Source: Enchytraeus crypticus (taxonomy: Eukaryota > Annelida > Clitellata > Enchytraeida > Enchytraeidae). From it: a stretch of DNA of 64,000 nt. Positions 10,291 through 23,461 of this stretch are shown here, piece after piece. The stretch's first letter is position 1, and every line of letters starts with the position of its first letter. The stretch is taken from contig CAJHZI010000564.1 in NCBI GenBank assembly GCA_905160935.1, positions 988,501 through 1,052,500 on the forward strand. Direction: 5' to 3'. The position numbers and the translations under genes are program-made. The notes beneath the pieces are model-generated. The model was not told the origin of the DNA. It did not search any database and saw only the letters and a program-made list of their open reading frames with translations.

Positions 10291-10689
10291 ATTATTTAGC
10301 TACCCTGACATAAACTGGATTAGAATTTTAATTAATCAACCAATTAATTTCATCATTACATTTTAGAATTATCACTACCTCTCTTTCTCTTTCTCTTTGT
10401 CAAGTTCTTCCAAGTGCTAGGTCCAAGGTATATATTTGTACTTAGAGTATGCTTTCACACTCTTCATAGAGTGTTCCATAGATCAACAGGTTAATCAATT
10501 AATTAACAAAAGGCTATACCTTACTCATAATTTATGTCCTCCATATAATTACTACTTATTCGGATATTTAAATTTACTTAAATAATTTGCTTTCCATTTT
10601 CTTTCTCTCTCTCTCTCTTCATATGAGTCATGATCTTACATGCAGTCAATTGGCAGAAAAAAATCATTATACACTGGTATAAACTATCC

Positions 10690-10760
10690 AATCCCGACCT
10701 TAGTTAATCAAAATGATGATGATGATGATGACGATGATGATGATGATCAAGATGATGATG
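10690..10760 (+). repeat. LINE 3' terminus fragment with (GAT)n tail
   Basis: ATCCCGACCTTAGTTAATCA is followed by about 18 GAT-type triplets. Confidence 0.6.
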
Positions 10761-10819
10761 ATGTTGTTGTTGAGTTATAGTCTGCACACGCACGTAGTAA
10801 GGAACCCCCCCCCCCCCCA

Positions 10820-13140
10820 TTAATTAATCTCAAAAACTACGGCGATATCTATGTACTGGTGCCATCGTTTTTCTTTGGAAATGAATTTGAGCTGCATTTA
10901 GAGAAATTAGACATTATTATTCTGCTCAAATGTTGCAGCAGATTTCTAAAAAGAGAAGCTAGCCAAGGCAGGTAAAACTATAATGCCACTTCTGCTATGG
11001 TTTGTATTAGCAATCTACTGCGCTACACATGTATACTTATGAAGATTCTGTTTACCTTTTCTCAACTGTCCCATATTCAAGCAAGAGACTTTAAAATCTA
11101 ACACTTTTCTATTAAACAAATCGCCAAATGTACTGCGACACCAAATGGTTAGTTGGTTGAATTATTGATTGATCGGCTGATTGACTGCCTAACTGACTTA
11201 TTTATCGATATTGATTCACTGATCACTGATTAGATAGACCGATGGTCAGATTAATTGATATGTTGAATAATTGATCGATCTATTGATTAAATGAAAATCC
11301 TGACAGATCAACTTGCTTGTTGATTGATTGACTGATTTATTGATAGATTGTTGGCATGATTAATTGCTTGATTGATTACCAGATGTTTGATCCAACGGAA
11401 TAGACGGACGTTTGATTGCTGAAATTCTTGACAACAACTTTATTTCTGGCCGCTGTACTGGAAACCTTTCATCGTCCGAGATGTAGCCCAGATCTGAGTG
11501 AAAATAAAACAGTTTTCAATTTGAAATTGGAAGGAGAATCATCAGATGTTTAAAGTAGAAATAATTCACCAACAACACGGCAGCCCTTGAGGCCCGTTCG
11601 TTAGTAAACGACTATTTATGTTTTTTAAACATGTTGTATATATCTCATGTGTTGTCTATATAGATTAAACGTCTACATAACAATTTGCTTTGTTCGGGCC
11701 TCTAATACAAAAACACCGTAAATTGAATGTGTCGTAAGAGGCGATTAAGCAAGGACTGAGGTGGAAAATAGAGAAATATCATCAGAAGCTATATTTTAAC
11801 CAGTTATATTAGAGTATTGATAAGGCATTGCCCATTATGAAGAAATGAACCTGTTGAATGATTGAGTGCTCTTTATGGCCTGTGTAAGCCGACTCTAAAA
11901 TTAAGAATATATACATTAGCCCTGCCATTTTACATTACATAACACTGGAGAGAAAAATCTCAATATCAATACTATTAAAATCCTTAGCTATTCATCATTT
12001 AGGGAGCAGAGCAAAAAATATTTCTTATAATGTAATATTTTACAAATTGGCGGAATGGCATATATTAAGTAGACTAATTTGAATCAAATAAACTTACGCT
12101 CTGAGCTATTTAGGTATTCAATAGTTTCTTCTCTTTAGCTGAACTTGCAGTTCATTTTTTAGGATTTTCAGATGTTTAGAGTAACATTAAAGGCCACCTG
12201 AGACAATTAACTCGTAACTTAATTATCGCTTTATAATTTCTTGATATTGAGGCTAAAATACGGCGTTATATTGAAGTATTTGTATTAGATTGCTGTATTG
12301 AATCATTACATAAATTATTAAATGCTTTATTAATGTTTGATAAAATGAGTAATAGAATTTGTACCATTCAATTAGTCGTGATCGAGGATTAGTTAAGCTT
12401 TTAATCCGATCAAGTACACGTGAAATTTTCTAATCACTCACGAAAACAACTTTAAAATATATTCCACTTTCAAATGTTGACTCCTTTACACATTATAATA
12501 ATATATTCGTTTATTTTCGTTCAATCTGACAACCGCAGAGAGTTGCAGTACAGAAATTTCAACAGACACAGCATAACAAATTACAGATATAGCATAAACA
12601 GTTAATAGGCTAGATATAAGAGAGATAAAAATAAAAATTGTTTTCGATAGCATTTACCACATGTATATTGCAACATTACATAAAATCAATGGCTTATACT
12701 ATACTAGAATTATACCACTCTTATCCTTCTCACTCTCTTTCCCTCTCTCTCTATTTCTTTCTCTCATTAGTGTTCAACTAAATGGTAGGTACGAGATAGG
12801 TACGACATACGCGTATTTCTACACTCATATTTCCTTAGCGATCCGTAAGGATCACACAATCGAATAACACTGATTCAAATGCTGATAAAACTGAATCTCT
12901 TGGCATCATGATGGCTTTGTTTTAAAAGTATTCTATATTGACTTGAGTAGGATTATAATTTCTTGATACTGTTGAAAGCTCTTAGGGTTAATATTAGCTA
13001 CAATAAAGGACTTATAAGCAGAGTCAGTTAACATATTTTCTATTTATTGCAACAATAACTCTCGACCGTGAATCGTTTTGTAGAAGCTTGTAACCAACTC
13101 TTTGATTTATAAGTACCTTTGCCGTCTGCGCTCAATTTTC
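10820..13140. other. Gene-free AT-rich stretch
   Basis: No exon with a domain or convincing splice pair was seen. It holds a poly(C) run at 10805-10819, degenerate GATT tetranucleotide sequence at 11145-11410 and a short CT-rich tract at 12720-12765. Confidence 0.55.
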
Positions 13141-13144
13141 ATCA

Positions 13145-13579
13145 TCATCTACAGTTCCTTGCGTTCTGAAGAGAACATATGGCGGCAACATTCCTCCATT
13201 CTTTTCGGTCATCAGCAACCCTTACAGCAGCTTCCAATGAAATATTCAATGTTTTCGAATCTTTGTTGATCGTGTTGAACCAAGTAATTCTAGGTCTTCC
13301 TCTTTTCCTTTTACCTTGGCTTGGCTTCCAATTTATTGCAGTCTTTGCGTATCTATCATCAGGCATTCTTAATACGTGACCCAAGAACCTTACCCGTCTT
13401 TCCGCAACTATTTCATCCAATTCTCTTTCTTCAAACGTTCCTAGTACTGTTTCATTTTTGATGCGGTCCCAATAATGAATTTTTAGGATTTTTCTGAGAC
13501 ATCTGTGTTGAAAGCAAATAATTTTGTGTTTTATATTATTAGTACTTTCCCAGATTTCACAATCATACATCTTGCACAT
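13145..13579 (-). pseudogene. LINE ORF2 C-terminal fragment
   Basis: The frame reads CEIWESTNNIKHKIICFQHR, CLRKILKIHYWDRIKNETVL, RRVRFLGHVLRMPDDRYAK and GKRKRGRPRITW. This is the hallmark segment downstream of reverse transcriptase in RTE-like elements. It is an isolated, uninterrupted 144-codon piece without the catalytic domain. Confidence 0.8.
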
Positions 13580-13925
13580 TAACCATCATTGTATATCATT
13601 GTACTGGAGAGTACAATGGTTGAATACATTTTTTTCTTCAGTTTCACATCAATTCTATTACTTTTTCGTGCAATAAAGCTGTGAAATTCGTCCATCCCAA
13701 ATAATTCCATGGAGTTCCCTTATTAATTAGTGTAATAAAGCTCTCGAATAGACTTCTTTGTTCTAGAAGCTGAAGGTATTTGTTGCACACTCATAAGCGT
13801 CAGAGTAAACGTTAGATCAAAGGACTGCCCGACTTAAAAATTCACATTATTAGTCACGTTTAGAGTTCTACAAACTATTGGCCTTGTCATTGAATTAGAT
13901 AATTCTATCTGTCAAAAAGCCGCTC

Positions 13926-13939
13926 ACTCTCTGTCTCTG

Positions 13940-13974
<35 letters not shown>

Positions 13975-13990
13975 ATCTCTCTCTCTCTGA
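13926..13990. repeat. (CT)n / (CTGT)n microsatellite
   Basis: CTCTGTCTCTGTCTCT passes into CT units. Confidence 0.9.
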
Positions 13991-14043
13991 GTTCTGGTAA
14001 ATGGCAGAGTAAAGATCATATTCTTGCAGATAGAGAATATCTA

Positions 14044-14106
14044 TATAAGAAACGTTCTTCAATCAATTTCAATACGTTAACGTTCTTCAATCAATTTCAA
14101 TAAGTT
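14044..14106. repeat. 31-bp tandem duplication
   Basis: AACGTTCTTCAATCAATTTC AATA is present twice in direct succession, differing at CGTTA versus AGTTA. Confidence 0.85.
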
Positions 14107-14109
14107 AAT

Positions 14110-15500
14110 ATCTCAGTTGCAATCTAATTAATAAGATTCATTAGCAATCAATCGATAATAAGAATTTAATGTCCGGTTCCTCACTGTGAGAGGATATCAG
14201 AAGGTCAAATGAATAATGTATTTTCTAAAGCTGGCCCAGTTTCAGCTTTAACCCATTTTCCAACATACCCACACCGCATAGGTTTAAACCAAAGACTCAT
14301 GAAATTACAAGGATGGAAAAACCAAATTTATTGTTACATGGAGAACTTGTACGCATTTTAAAAAGACAGAACTCCTTGAAATGCATTCAAAATTTTCACC
14401 TTCTACCTATTTTTGTATTCTTTTCTTATTTTTCCCTGTGAAAATAGACAGATTATCTCATATGATATTCTTTTAGGAATATCCTTTGCGTTAAGTGAAT
14501 ATGTTATATGCTGAAAAAGCAATCACGGGGAGGGTGTGGGTGTAATAGGCTTTCACTGGGAAGAACCCTTGGGCAAGGGTTTGGGAAATTCCCCCTCAAT
14601 TAACATGTTAGAAGAGGCTATGGTTTACGCCAACATACATATATGTACTATGGTTCCAACACTTCACTGGAGAGCGTTCAAAGTCAATATATTAAGTAAT
14701 TCCGTTGCCGTTGGCTATATTTTATCGAATGATTACAGTGAAGTGAAATAAATTGAAAATCTTTTACAATTTAATTTATTGAGACTGACGTGCTACAAAT
14801 TTTCTCCCTCCAACTATACGTTGAAGCACACGTTATAGTGAATCGATCATTCATGATAATACCATCCATCACTTTTAAATACAAAGGCCATAAAACATAG
14901 TTTAATGTCATTTTCCTGTCTCGAAACATTGTCAGTGACAGAACAATCTCTATGTTTCGACTACGCTATGTTTTTACCCCTACGGAATTGCTATCGGTTA
15001 TCTTAAGAATTCTGCCGACTCAGCCCCCATGTTTTTTTCATTGCCGCATAGTTAAATCGCTAGGTAGTCCGTATCTATTATCTATTTCAACTAAATCTAA
15101 GTGATTTTGCTCTTAGATAAGCTCTCCAGATGAAACTTAGGTGCCTCTAAGCGTCTAAGCTGATTCGGGATGTCGGAGGTTCGATCTAGAATCGAACGAA
15201 AGTTGGATTTCCTTATGAATAAGTCTTTTAAACTTTAATAATTCTATTTTACCTATACTAAGAGATACACATCGAACTCTTTAAATTGTTCTTTTGCATA
15301 GTTAATTATGTAAAAAACAACGGAAAACCATCTCAGAGGCTTTACCAAGCCACAGTCCACATATAGCATGTATTTAGCATATGTTTTTGTGAATAGATGA
15401 AATAAAAATAAAATCAGAAATTATGCTATAAAATTAGACTTATTTATTACTGTATTTGTATTTTGTTGATAACGCTTTGCATACTATATGTTGTGAAGAC
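14110..15500. other. Gene-free stretch
   Basis: One 71-codon plus-strand open frame at 14536-14751 has no domain pattern. Nothing else is seen. Confidence 0.5.
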
Positions 15501-15510
15501 TAAATTTGCA

Positions 15511-15516
15511 TTTATT
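15511..15516 (-). promoter_or_regulatory. Poly(A) signal AATAAA of the secreted-peptide gene
   Basis: AATAAA on the minus strand lies 23 bp past the stop codon, implying a very short 3' UTR. Confidence 0.55.
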
Positions 15517-15538
15517 GGCGTTAAAAAATTAATTGAGA

Positions 15539-15666
15539 TTAATAAAGCGGACCCATTCTACCTTCTCCATATGTTTGCTGTATTGCCATGGACCTGGAGT
15601 AATTCTTCAGCTTGAATAAAACGTTTTCCAGTTCAAGAATGATTCCATCCAGTGTATGGGTACTTC
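15539..15666 (-). CDS. Secreted-peptide gene exon 2 (mature peptide and stop)
   Basis: Acceptor TATTTGCTCACAG, then GA completing the split Gly codon, 41 codons and TAA at 15541-15539. The frame is uninterrupted and amphipathic. Confidence 0.7.
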
Positions 15667-16761
15667 CTGTGAGCAAATAACAATTACTCAAAATACAGTA
15701 TTATAGAAGACAGTAGCACAGTAGCACAAAACAAAATAACACAAAACACAATAACATACTACACATGTACACAAAGACAACAGCACAATCATAGAAACAT
15801 AATAAAGCGGTAAACCAAAAACAATACCGAAACAAAATAAAGCAATTACACAAGATACACAATAACGCTAAGACGATAATTTTTTAACTTTCGTGTCTTC
15901 ATCCAAAGAAGATGTCAAGAAAGGCCGAGAAACACACGTAAATATCAACATAAAATTAATTTCTAATTTTGTAAAAATGTAAAAGTTAGCTTAAGTTTAG
16001 TTTTGTATTTGAAACGTATATTTACTGTTCAATCGGCATAGCGCTTAATTTATTATATTAGTCGCTTCTTTAAGTCATAAGGCAGCTACAGCGAATCTCG
16101 AAATAGGCATTGAAAACAATACGTGCGCAAAACTTCGCATCATTGATTCATTAAAGACCGTTAACTTTAAGATTACTGAGAAATCATTTTAATTAAATTA
16201 AATAAAACGATAGAATATACTGAACTCTTTGTCGCTCCTTGAATGTACAGTATATGCTAATGGAATCATTTATCGTGATACTTTAAAAACACGGCATTTC
16301 ACATATCTCGTGATCAATTAATTTTTGGTTGAGTTATTAAAATCAAAGAACCCATTACATGACACGTTCCTCTTAATTCAGATCCGCTTGAAGTGCCAAC
16401 CGAGACATCGTGTAGAGCGATTGATTGACCCAGTTCTTCATTTTGAGGGACTAATGACCCAATTCTTCATTTAGGGTGATTCATAATGACCCAATTAATA
16501 TTACTCATACTGCGACATCGCTCACAGCAGCACACACAATAATGAACAATTAATTCAGGAGCATCTAGCCAACAGTTGTATTGTCACTCTCTCCAAGTCG
16601 CGTCATACAACGCACCAAGGGATACTTATTGTTAGTAGGGTATGAATACTGTACCGAGAATAGATGAACTCTGTGGTGCTGTGGTGAAATCATTGCCTCC
16701 GTTATGATCGTATCTACTTCTCATATTCTGACCATTTATCAAATTATGGCCTATCTGTAAT

Positions 16762-16794
<33 letters not shown>

Positions 16795-19602
16795 GGGAGA
16801 GAGAGGGAGAGAGAGGGAGAGAGATGCTATTTTAGCAATGACTCGACACCAAATGCATTGACACCAAATAAAGCACAGATAGAATAAAACTATACTAATA
16901 AAATCTTAGCAATACAGGGTAGCAGATGGTTCGTATATAGTAGGACAACGGCCGCCAGGGAAGATGATACACATCCTATCTAGCTGACCACCATCAAATA
17001 ACTATATTATAGTTCAGGTAAAATGCAAATATCAACAGCACAGCTGCAGTGAAATGCACGTGGAAATCAAAGCACTTCGGGCCCACGACACGGATTACAT
17101 ATGAGTACTTAAGATATTGTAAAGTGCATGAATTGTTCATTTTTAAGCATGGCCGTAAACTACAATTAGGAATTTGTGCAGTAGATCCGTCATTTGTAGT
17201 ATTGTAAACTATTTGGAAGACTGCAAGAAAATATATATATCAAATCTAAGAATGCTGTAGTTTTAACATATCTGATAAATTGCTGCTTTGTAGGTTCTCA
17301 ATCTGAAAACCAAAAATTTGCCATTAGCAGAATTAGAACTTTTATATGCTCGCATGCATGTTGCATACGACTACATGCATGATATGATTCACATTGCATA
17401 TTCTCATCATAATTTACAGTAATCCCTATAACTTATAATAATAATAAAACTTTAATTTTATCACTAAAGTCTGATGATGACGCATTTTTGCAGATAAGCA
17501 TTGCCAATGCGTACATGCATCTTTAATTTCTATAGACGAGCTTCTCTTAGATACTACGATAGTTGATTTGCTTAAAAGTTAGTCTAAAAATTTGTATGTC
17601 ATTTACACGGAATGGCATGAATTCAGTTAAAGTGTCTCAGTGAAACTGAAAACTATAGTACAGAACTCTAATTTTTATTATTGTTCGGTAATACAGAATC
17701 ATATCGTGCAGTTCAGCGGCACTTGTAAGAAAATTATTATAATATAATAATATATTATTATTGCAATATATTTTAAGCAATTTTTCATTTCGTGACATAC
17801 GGAGTGATCTATATTTTTTCTAACAATTTAAGTAGGATGAATAAGCATAGGGGTATAAGTGCATGTAGAGATGAAAGCTGTGCATGCACGAATTACTTTA
17901 AAATGATGAATACATGTCATAAATGTTAACCAGAATATATGAAGTAAAATGAATTAAAAAAATTGAAACTAAGACTTAAAATTTGCTGGTTTATAGGTCA
18001 ATGTATTATATTTATCAATATTACATTTTAAAAATATTTATGAAGCGTCCCATATAGCAACCTCGGGTTACTGAAGACTAGTCCAAACGTGGACTGCACG
18101 TGTCGTAAAAGGCGACAAAGCACTAAGATCTAGCCCGATGTCAGAAAATTACATTTGATTGGGGAGCGCCTAGGCTTCAGAAATTGTTACAAAAGTTTAC
18201 AAAGCGAATGAAAAATATATTCACATCCCGACCCTGGTTAAACTGAGATTCAAGGGAAGATGATAATGATGATGATGATGATGATTTTTGAAACGCCTCT
18301 CTACACTGTATGTGCGATATGTAAAAGTACAGAACTTATAATATTATTGCGTCCAACGTGGTCTCTAATTAGAAAGATATAAATTTTAACGTCAGCTTCC
18401 GCATTACTGGATACAGGATGCCTATGTCAGTGCCGATGTCGGTAAGCTATTCGACCGCGGACCAGTATGTGCGGGGTTCAAATTCTTGGCTCGCTCGTCA
18501 CTGACATCGCTTTCGAGTGAAGAAGCTGACGCTAATATTAGCTTTACCAGCTTTTTACAAGGAATACTGTCACAGACGATCCGGTTGGGATTAGTCCATT
18601 CAACAGAAACTGAAACATTTCCATTCTATTAAATTATTTATATTATACGCTGTTTAAAGAATTTATTTGTGAAGGGTTGCAATTATTAGCACGTAAACCT
18701 CCTTTCTTAGATTCCTCTTATCTTAGGACTGATTTTCTGAATCTTAGAATTTTCACCTTTTCTGAACGTTCTTTTGCTCAACGGTCTGGATTTGTCTCAA
18801 CAGTGCTCGACATTGTCATGGATAACCGTAGCACTTCGACTGTTATTAATAAAAATTATTATTATTGCCATTGAATCGTCGATATTTATGGGACTAATAA
18901 ATATAGTGTGGAATAAATTCCAGAATATTCATCACCGCAGATTTAGTAACAATTTTTCTGGACGACGGTTCTTTTACAATTTACTCACAGAAAATTTATT
19001 TACGCTCAGAAAAATAAGGCAAAAGTACAATTACTAGTATTGCGTTTAACGTCACGTTCTGAAGCCTGGTGGCTTCAATAATGAAAGAGACATTACTTGT
19101 GACGTAAATTATAATTCACAGCATTTCATACTTGTACTTGTAGCATGTCCATTGCCTAATCGAGCCCTGAGATCCATTGCTACGGCTCTTCTGACAGAAA
19201 CCAATATTTAAAATGTTCAAATAATTCACTTTAAATTTTGATAAATCTCCAATTAATATTAAAATGCTTAGTGTTTTGGAGAAAAGTTTGTGACTAATGA
19301 TTTTATGTCGTAATCTGGAAGAGAGACAATGTCGATGACTTTTAAGATGAAGAGATAACTAATGATGTTGATGAAGACCACTACAACAAAATCTCTTCGT
19401 AGACTGCTCATTAGCTCAATTAATTTGGCATAATTGCTGAACTATACGATTACTGGCGTAAATAAACAGGTATTGAGAAACGATGAAGACTTTGAACGTT
19501 CCGTATATTATACATGTACATACAGAAAAAAAATACCTATAAACATCATCATCATCATCATCGTCATCGTCGTCGTTATCGTCGTTATCGTCGTCGTCGT
19601 CG

Positions 19603-19640
<38 letters not shown>

Positions 19641-20777
19641 ATCATCATCATCATCATCATCATCCCCGATATTTTCTTCTATTCGTTTTATAAAATTCAG
19701 TAACAATTTCTAGAGCCTAGGCGCTCGCAACCAAATGCCCTTTCTGACATTGGTTTACATTACAGACAGTTCATTGGATTACATTTCTTTTAAAAGAGAA
19801 AAAAAAGTAAAGAGCGTATTTATAAAAATAGAAAAGCGCTTAAGGAAGAAATTGTTACATGATGAAAAAATAAATATTTGTTAATAATTCTATAACTTAA
19901 TTGAAGGTTTATACATTGAGAAATTTCTTAATGCTAATAAACTTGATCATCTCCTGTTTGCTCGTTACCGTAGAATAAGCCTCCACTGATTTGTGTATAT
20001 TAAGTGGCTGCTATTAACAACTGAAAAAGACAATGGGAAGTCGCCTCAGTCACTTTCTTTGAAATAGTATTTGTCCAAACTAACATTAAGATACATTGAG
20101 GTTTATTATATTAGACGTAGATTTTGAGACTCTATCAACTTCATAGTTCTTAATGAGCCTAAAGCTGACGGTGACCTGGAACGTTGGACGACTTGCTCTT
20201 AGGCAGGAACTAAAGAGAGAAACTGGAGGGGAGAGAAAGAGAGAGAAAGAGAGAGAGAGTGAAATTGTTAATTTAAAATGAGTATAGTTCATAAGGAAGA
20301 TATTAGGAAACTGGTGGCATTGGAAATGTGGATTTGGAGAAGAATGGAGAGAATAGCTGGACTCAAAAGGTTACAAATGAGGAAGTTCTGGAGAGAGTTG
20401 GTACAGATAGACAGCTGATAAATGTATTAAGAAATAGGAAGAAAAGTTGGATAGGACGCATTCTAAGGGGGAAGGTCTATTAATAGAGGTCATAGTAGGT
20501 AGAATGGAAGAGAAAAGAGGCAGGGGCATGCCGAGATAAAGTATGTTAGATGATTTAAAGATCCACGCATATGTGGAAATGAAGAAGAAAGCGGAAGACT
20601 GAGAAGAGTAGAGGCTATTGATTAATAGGCAGTGCACTAAGAGAGAGAGAGAGAGAGAGAGAGTTCATAAGACCTACCTGTTGCCAGTTTTCTAGAAGCT
20701 GGGGCTGAATGTACACATGCCAGAATTACGGCAAACAGAAGCAGTACAGCCCAACATGAGCGTAGTGACACTTCCAT
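15539..20777 (-). CDS. Two-exon gene for a 75-residue secreted peptide, family unknown
   Basis: Exon 1 (20777-20678) starts at an ATG and gives a textbook signal peptide: short polar start MEVSLRSCW, hydrophobic core AVLLLFAVILACV, and a likely cleavage after HSA or PAS. It ends T-G|GTAGGT in phase 1. Exon 2 (15666-15539) follows TTTGCTCACAG and supplies exactly the two bases needed, then 41 codons to TAA, with AATAAA 23 bp downstream. The mature part of about 50 residues has no Cys, contains one amphipathic segment (TLDGIILELENVLFKLKN), and ends GEGRMGPLY with no amidation site; SRK near its start is the only basic cluster. Hormone or immune peptide is possible, but I recognise no family. 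The 5.0-kb intron holds LINE and SINE copies. Confidence 0.68.
16760..16824. repeat. (GA)n / (GAGAGG)n microsatellite
   Basis: GA units pass into four GGGAGAGAGA units. Confidence 0.9.
18060..18285 (+). mobile_element. SINE-like element with (GAT)n tail, well preserved
   Basis: Blocks in order: TCGGGTTACTGAAGACTAG, CGTGGACTGCACGTGTCG, TAAAAGGCGACAAAGCAC, GCGCCTAGGCTTCAGAAATT, CACATCCCGACCCTGGTTAA and GAGATTCAAGGGAAG, then (GAT)n. This is the best full copy of the family in the window. Confidence 0.75.
18422..18560 (+). mobile_element. tRNA-like SINE (family A), copy 3
   Basis: CAGTGCCGATGTCGGTAAGC, GACCGCGGACCAGTATGTGC, GGGGTTCAAATTC and the TCACTGACATCGCTTTCGAG end are all present. Confidence 0.75.
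19540..19760 (-). mobile_element. (GAT)n-family copy with expanded GAT/GAC tail
   Basis: A 120-bp run of ATC and GTC triplets at 19546-19662 is followed, reversed, by inner blocks of the SINE-like family (AATTTCTAGAGCCTAGGC, AAATGCCCTTTCTGAC). The Asp-rich antisense and Ile/Val-rich sense open frames come from the triplets. Confidence 0.7.
20280..20663 (+). pseudogene. LINE ORF2 3' end with (GA)n tail
   Basis: In shifting frames it reads the equivalent of the 35.5-kb LINE: MWIWRRMERIAGLKRLQMRK, RVGTDRQLINVLRNRKKSWI, ATGCCGAGATAAAG and AGGCAGTGCACTAAG, running straight into (GA)n. It lies in the first intron of the secreted-peptide gene. Confidence 0.75.
20678..20777 (-). CDS. Secreted-peptide gene exon 1 (start codon and signal peptide)
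   Basis: ATG at 20777-20775 in the context GAACAATGG, 33 codons plus one base, donor ACAG|GTAGGT. ACTACAG just before GAACAATGG could be an acceptor of a 5' UTR intron. The (GA)n tail of a LINE ends only 14 bp inside the intron. Confidence 0.72.
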
Positions 20778-21414
20778 TGTTCCTGTAGTAATAGCTTCCT
20801 TTATTTTATTCTTATTAATTTCTCTAACTCGTAATTCAGTTTATGCCCAGCTAAATTACAGTTATCTCGAGTAAATAATAAAATTAAATTGTTAAAATAA
20901 AGTAGTACATTCATGTTATCATAAAAGGATCAATTGAAGTCCGCTTTAATGCTAAAATATCTAGTCCTCAGTGAACGATGATAACAATGTACTTGCAATT
21001 GGAACAACAACAGCTCAATGAACCCTAAAATGTCTGACTTCTAAATGGGTCACGTGCTATTATGGATCAAAGAGCCTCAGTTGATTTTCAATTACTACAC
21101 TTTTATTACATCAGGCTAACTGCAAACTACATATGATAAAACTATTCCTATTTTTTCTGTATTTAGACTTGAAACTTATGAATTCTCAGTTATATTGTGA
21201 TACACCTTATTGACATTAATATTATTGTTATTACTGGTATTAATAGAATTTTTATTAATTTATTTGTTTCTTGTTGCTTTTTCTTTGGCACAACTTCTAA
21301 CACATAATTTTAATCAAGAAATATGTAAATTGTGTATTTGCGACTTCTATAGTCCTACGTTGTTCTAATAAATCCTAAATGTACTATATATGAATTAAAA
21401 CGCTCAAGACTAGT

Positions 21415-21540
21415 TTAACGTCAGTTTACTGCTAGATAGCATGTCAGTGACGGGGATAGCACTGGATTCGCTCCCTGCACCTACTAATCCGCTGTCAACC
21501 ACCTTGCCAACAAGCCACCGGTTCAGCCCGAATTAGTGGG
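21415..21540 (-). mobile_element. tRNA-like SINE (family A), diverged copy
   Basis: Reversed, it keeps the TAACGTCAGTTTACTG and GCATGTCAGTGACGGG blocks, with the B box degraded. Confidence 0.5.
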
Positions 21541-23461
21541 GTGAGCCGGAAACAAATTAGCAAAATTAAATTCTATAACTTGAAAATCAAACTAACCGTT
21601 TAAGTCCTGTAGCTTAGTAACGAAATGCAGGCGTATTGAGTCTGATTACAAAGCTTGTTATGAAACAGCTACTGACTCACTCTTTTCGAACACAGTAAAA
21701 GAATGATAGTCTAACCATATCATAGGGCCTACTTATATTTTAATCGTATAATGGCACGACACAATTACAGCTAATAAATAATTTACAAGGAAAATCGCGT
21801 GCAGTAATGTAATTCAACTAAATAAATTCACACACAAAAATTCTCTGTAGTCTGCAAAGTTGTTCTCGTAGGATATTGGTCTACTACATTCATTTACAAC
21901 TAATCAATGCAGTTGTAGATTTTAATAAATAATTCAAAAGAAGCACATCATGTAGGTCTATACCATTGTTTAACTCGAGTAGCAGTAACGCCAAAGCTAT
22001 CACAGCATAACTCCAATGTGACTAAATAGAAATACGATGATTTGAACAGCATTAGGTTGAAACACACGCAGATGTCGTTTCTTCTTTGTCACGCACTTAC
22101 GAAAATAAAATTATTAGAAATTAGTTTCACAATTAATCTCTTTCTCCATTGTGCTGACAAAGTAGTAGACTTTAGAAAAGTATTCCTGCTTTCTGCATAA
22201 AATCTGCTTTCAAGCTAATTTACACTGTATATGCTCAACCGATCTACAATTTTTATCCTGTTATATTGAAATAGCAAACTTGCCTTTCCAAAACTCAATT
22301 TAGCTTTAAATTTAAAAAACTTCCGAGAGATTCCGTATACTATCTCAGCTCCTGCTTAGTCGATTCTTAAGACACACGCATTATACGGCTGGTATATTCT
22401 GCAGTGGCTCCGATACAACGCGGAAATTCGAATAAATAATTGATGAATCTCAATACACTGTTGACAATGTCGGCTAAGAATAATTATGTGTAAGTTGCCC
22501 GCATTGATGATTCCGTCTCACAAGAACTGCGCATGCAGCAAATCCTTTTAGAACTGCAATTCTTAGCCAGCTTTATCGACATTATCGTTGTAATTTTAGT
22601 CCAAGAGATTCTGAGTAGTGACAATTGTAGCTCATATTGAGCAAGAATGCAGGCTTAGACGGCGAATATATACCTTGGGCCTATACATTATTTTATTCCT
22701 GCTATTATTTATTATTTATCTTTTTCTATTTATCTGTCTATTTATTTATTTGTATTCTTGACGTTAACCTTAGCATTACCATGGTAAATCTTTATTTATT
22801 TGTTACAATTTATTATTTTTACTCAAACAAAAATTATTCGCGAAAATCATATTCTTATAACAGATGATGTTTTATATTGAATAAAATCAGCGATATCACG
22901 ATTCATGAATATAAGAATCTTATGTTAATCAATAAGCCTATTTTACTAATGATTTCCTGACTGAAAAGTAATCAGATTTATGATTTTTTAATGTGCATGT
23001 ATTTTAAAATCACGGGAACCTGGTCTACCTTAGTTTAGATTGTAAGCGTACAGTTGTTTTACTAAGGTTTAGTTTTATAAGTAGCTAATGCTTCTACGTA
23101 AGGATCCTATTATATATCTGATACACCTACACGGTTAGTCAACTCTCTGGAGCACTGCAGAAAATCTCTAAACTAAACACTGACCATAGCAGTGCCATCC
23201 AATAGACCATTGCGAAATTTCAACTAATCAGAATCAGGTGATCTGACCTAGATTTGACTTCGTTTCTAGATCAGTTCATTCTGGGAAATGTAACCACTGA
23301 GCTCAGCCATGACATTTTTTATCCCATATAATTATAATAAAAATTATCCGTTTAAATCATAAAGTATTGTAAAAAAATCTGAAAATTGAATTGATTTTCA
23401 AATATAAATGTAATACGAGTACATAGGATCAAAGGTAAAAAAGATTAAAAAAATAATGATA

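Noticed and set aside
14536..14751. 71-codon plus-strand frame starting MGVIGFHWEEP
   Set aside because: No family pattern and no supporting signals nearby.
19416..19706. Poly-Asp protein on the minus strand
   Set aside because: It is the (GAT/GAC)n tail of a SINE-like element.
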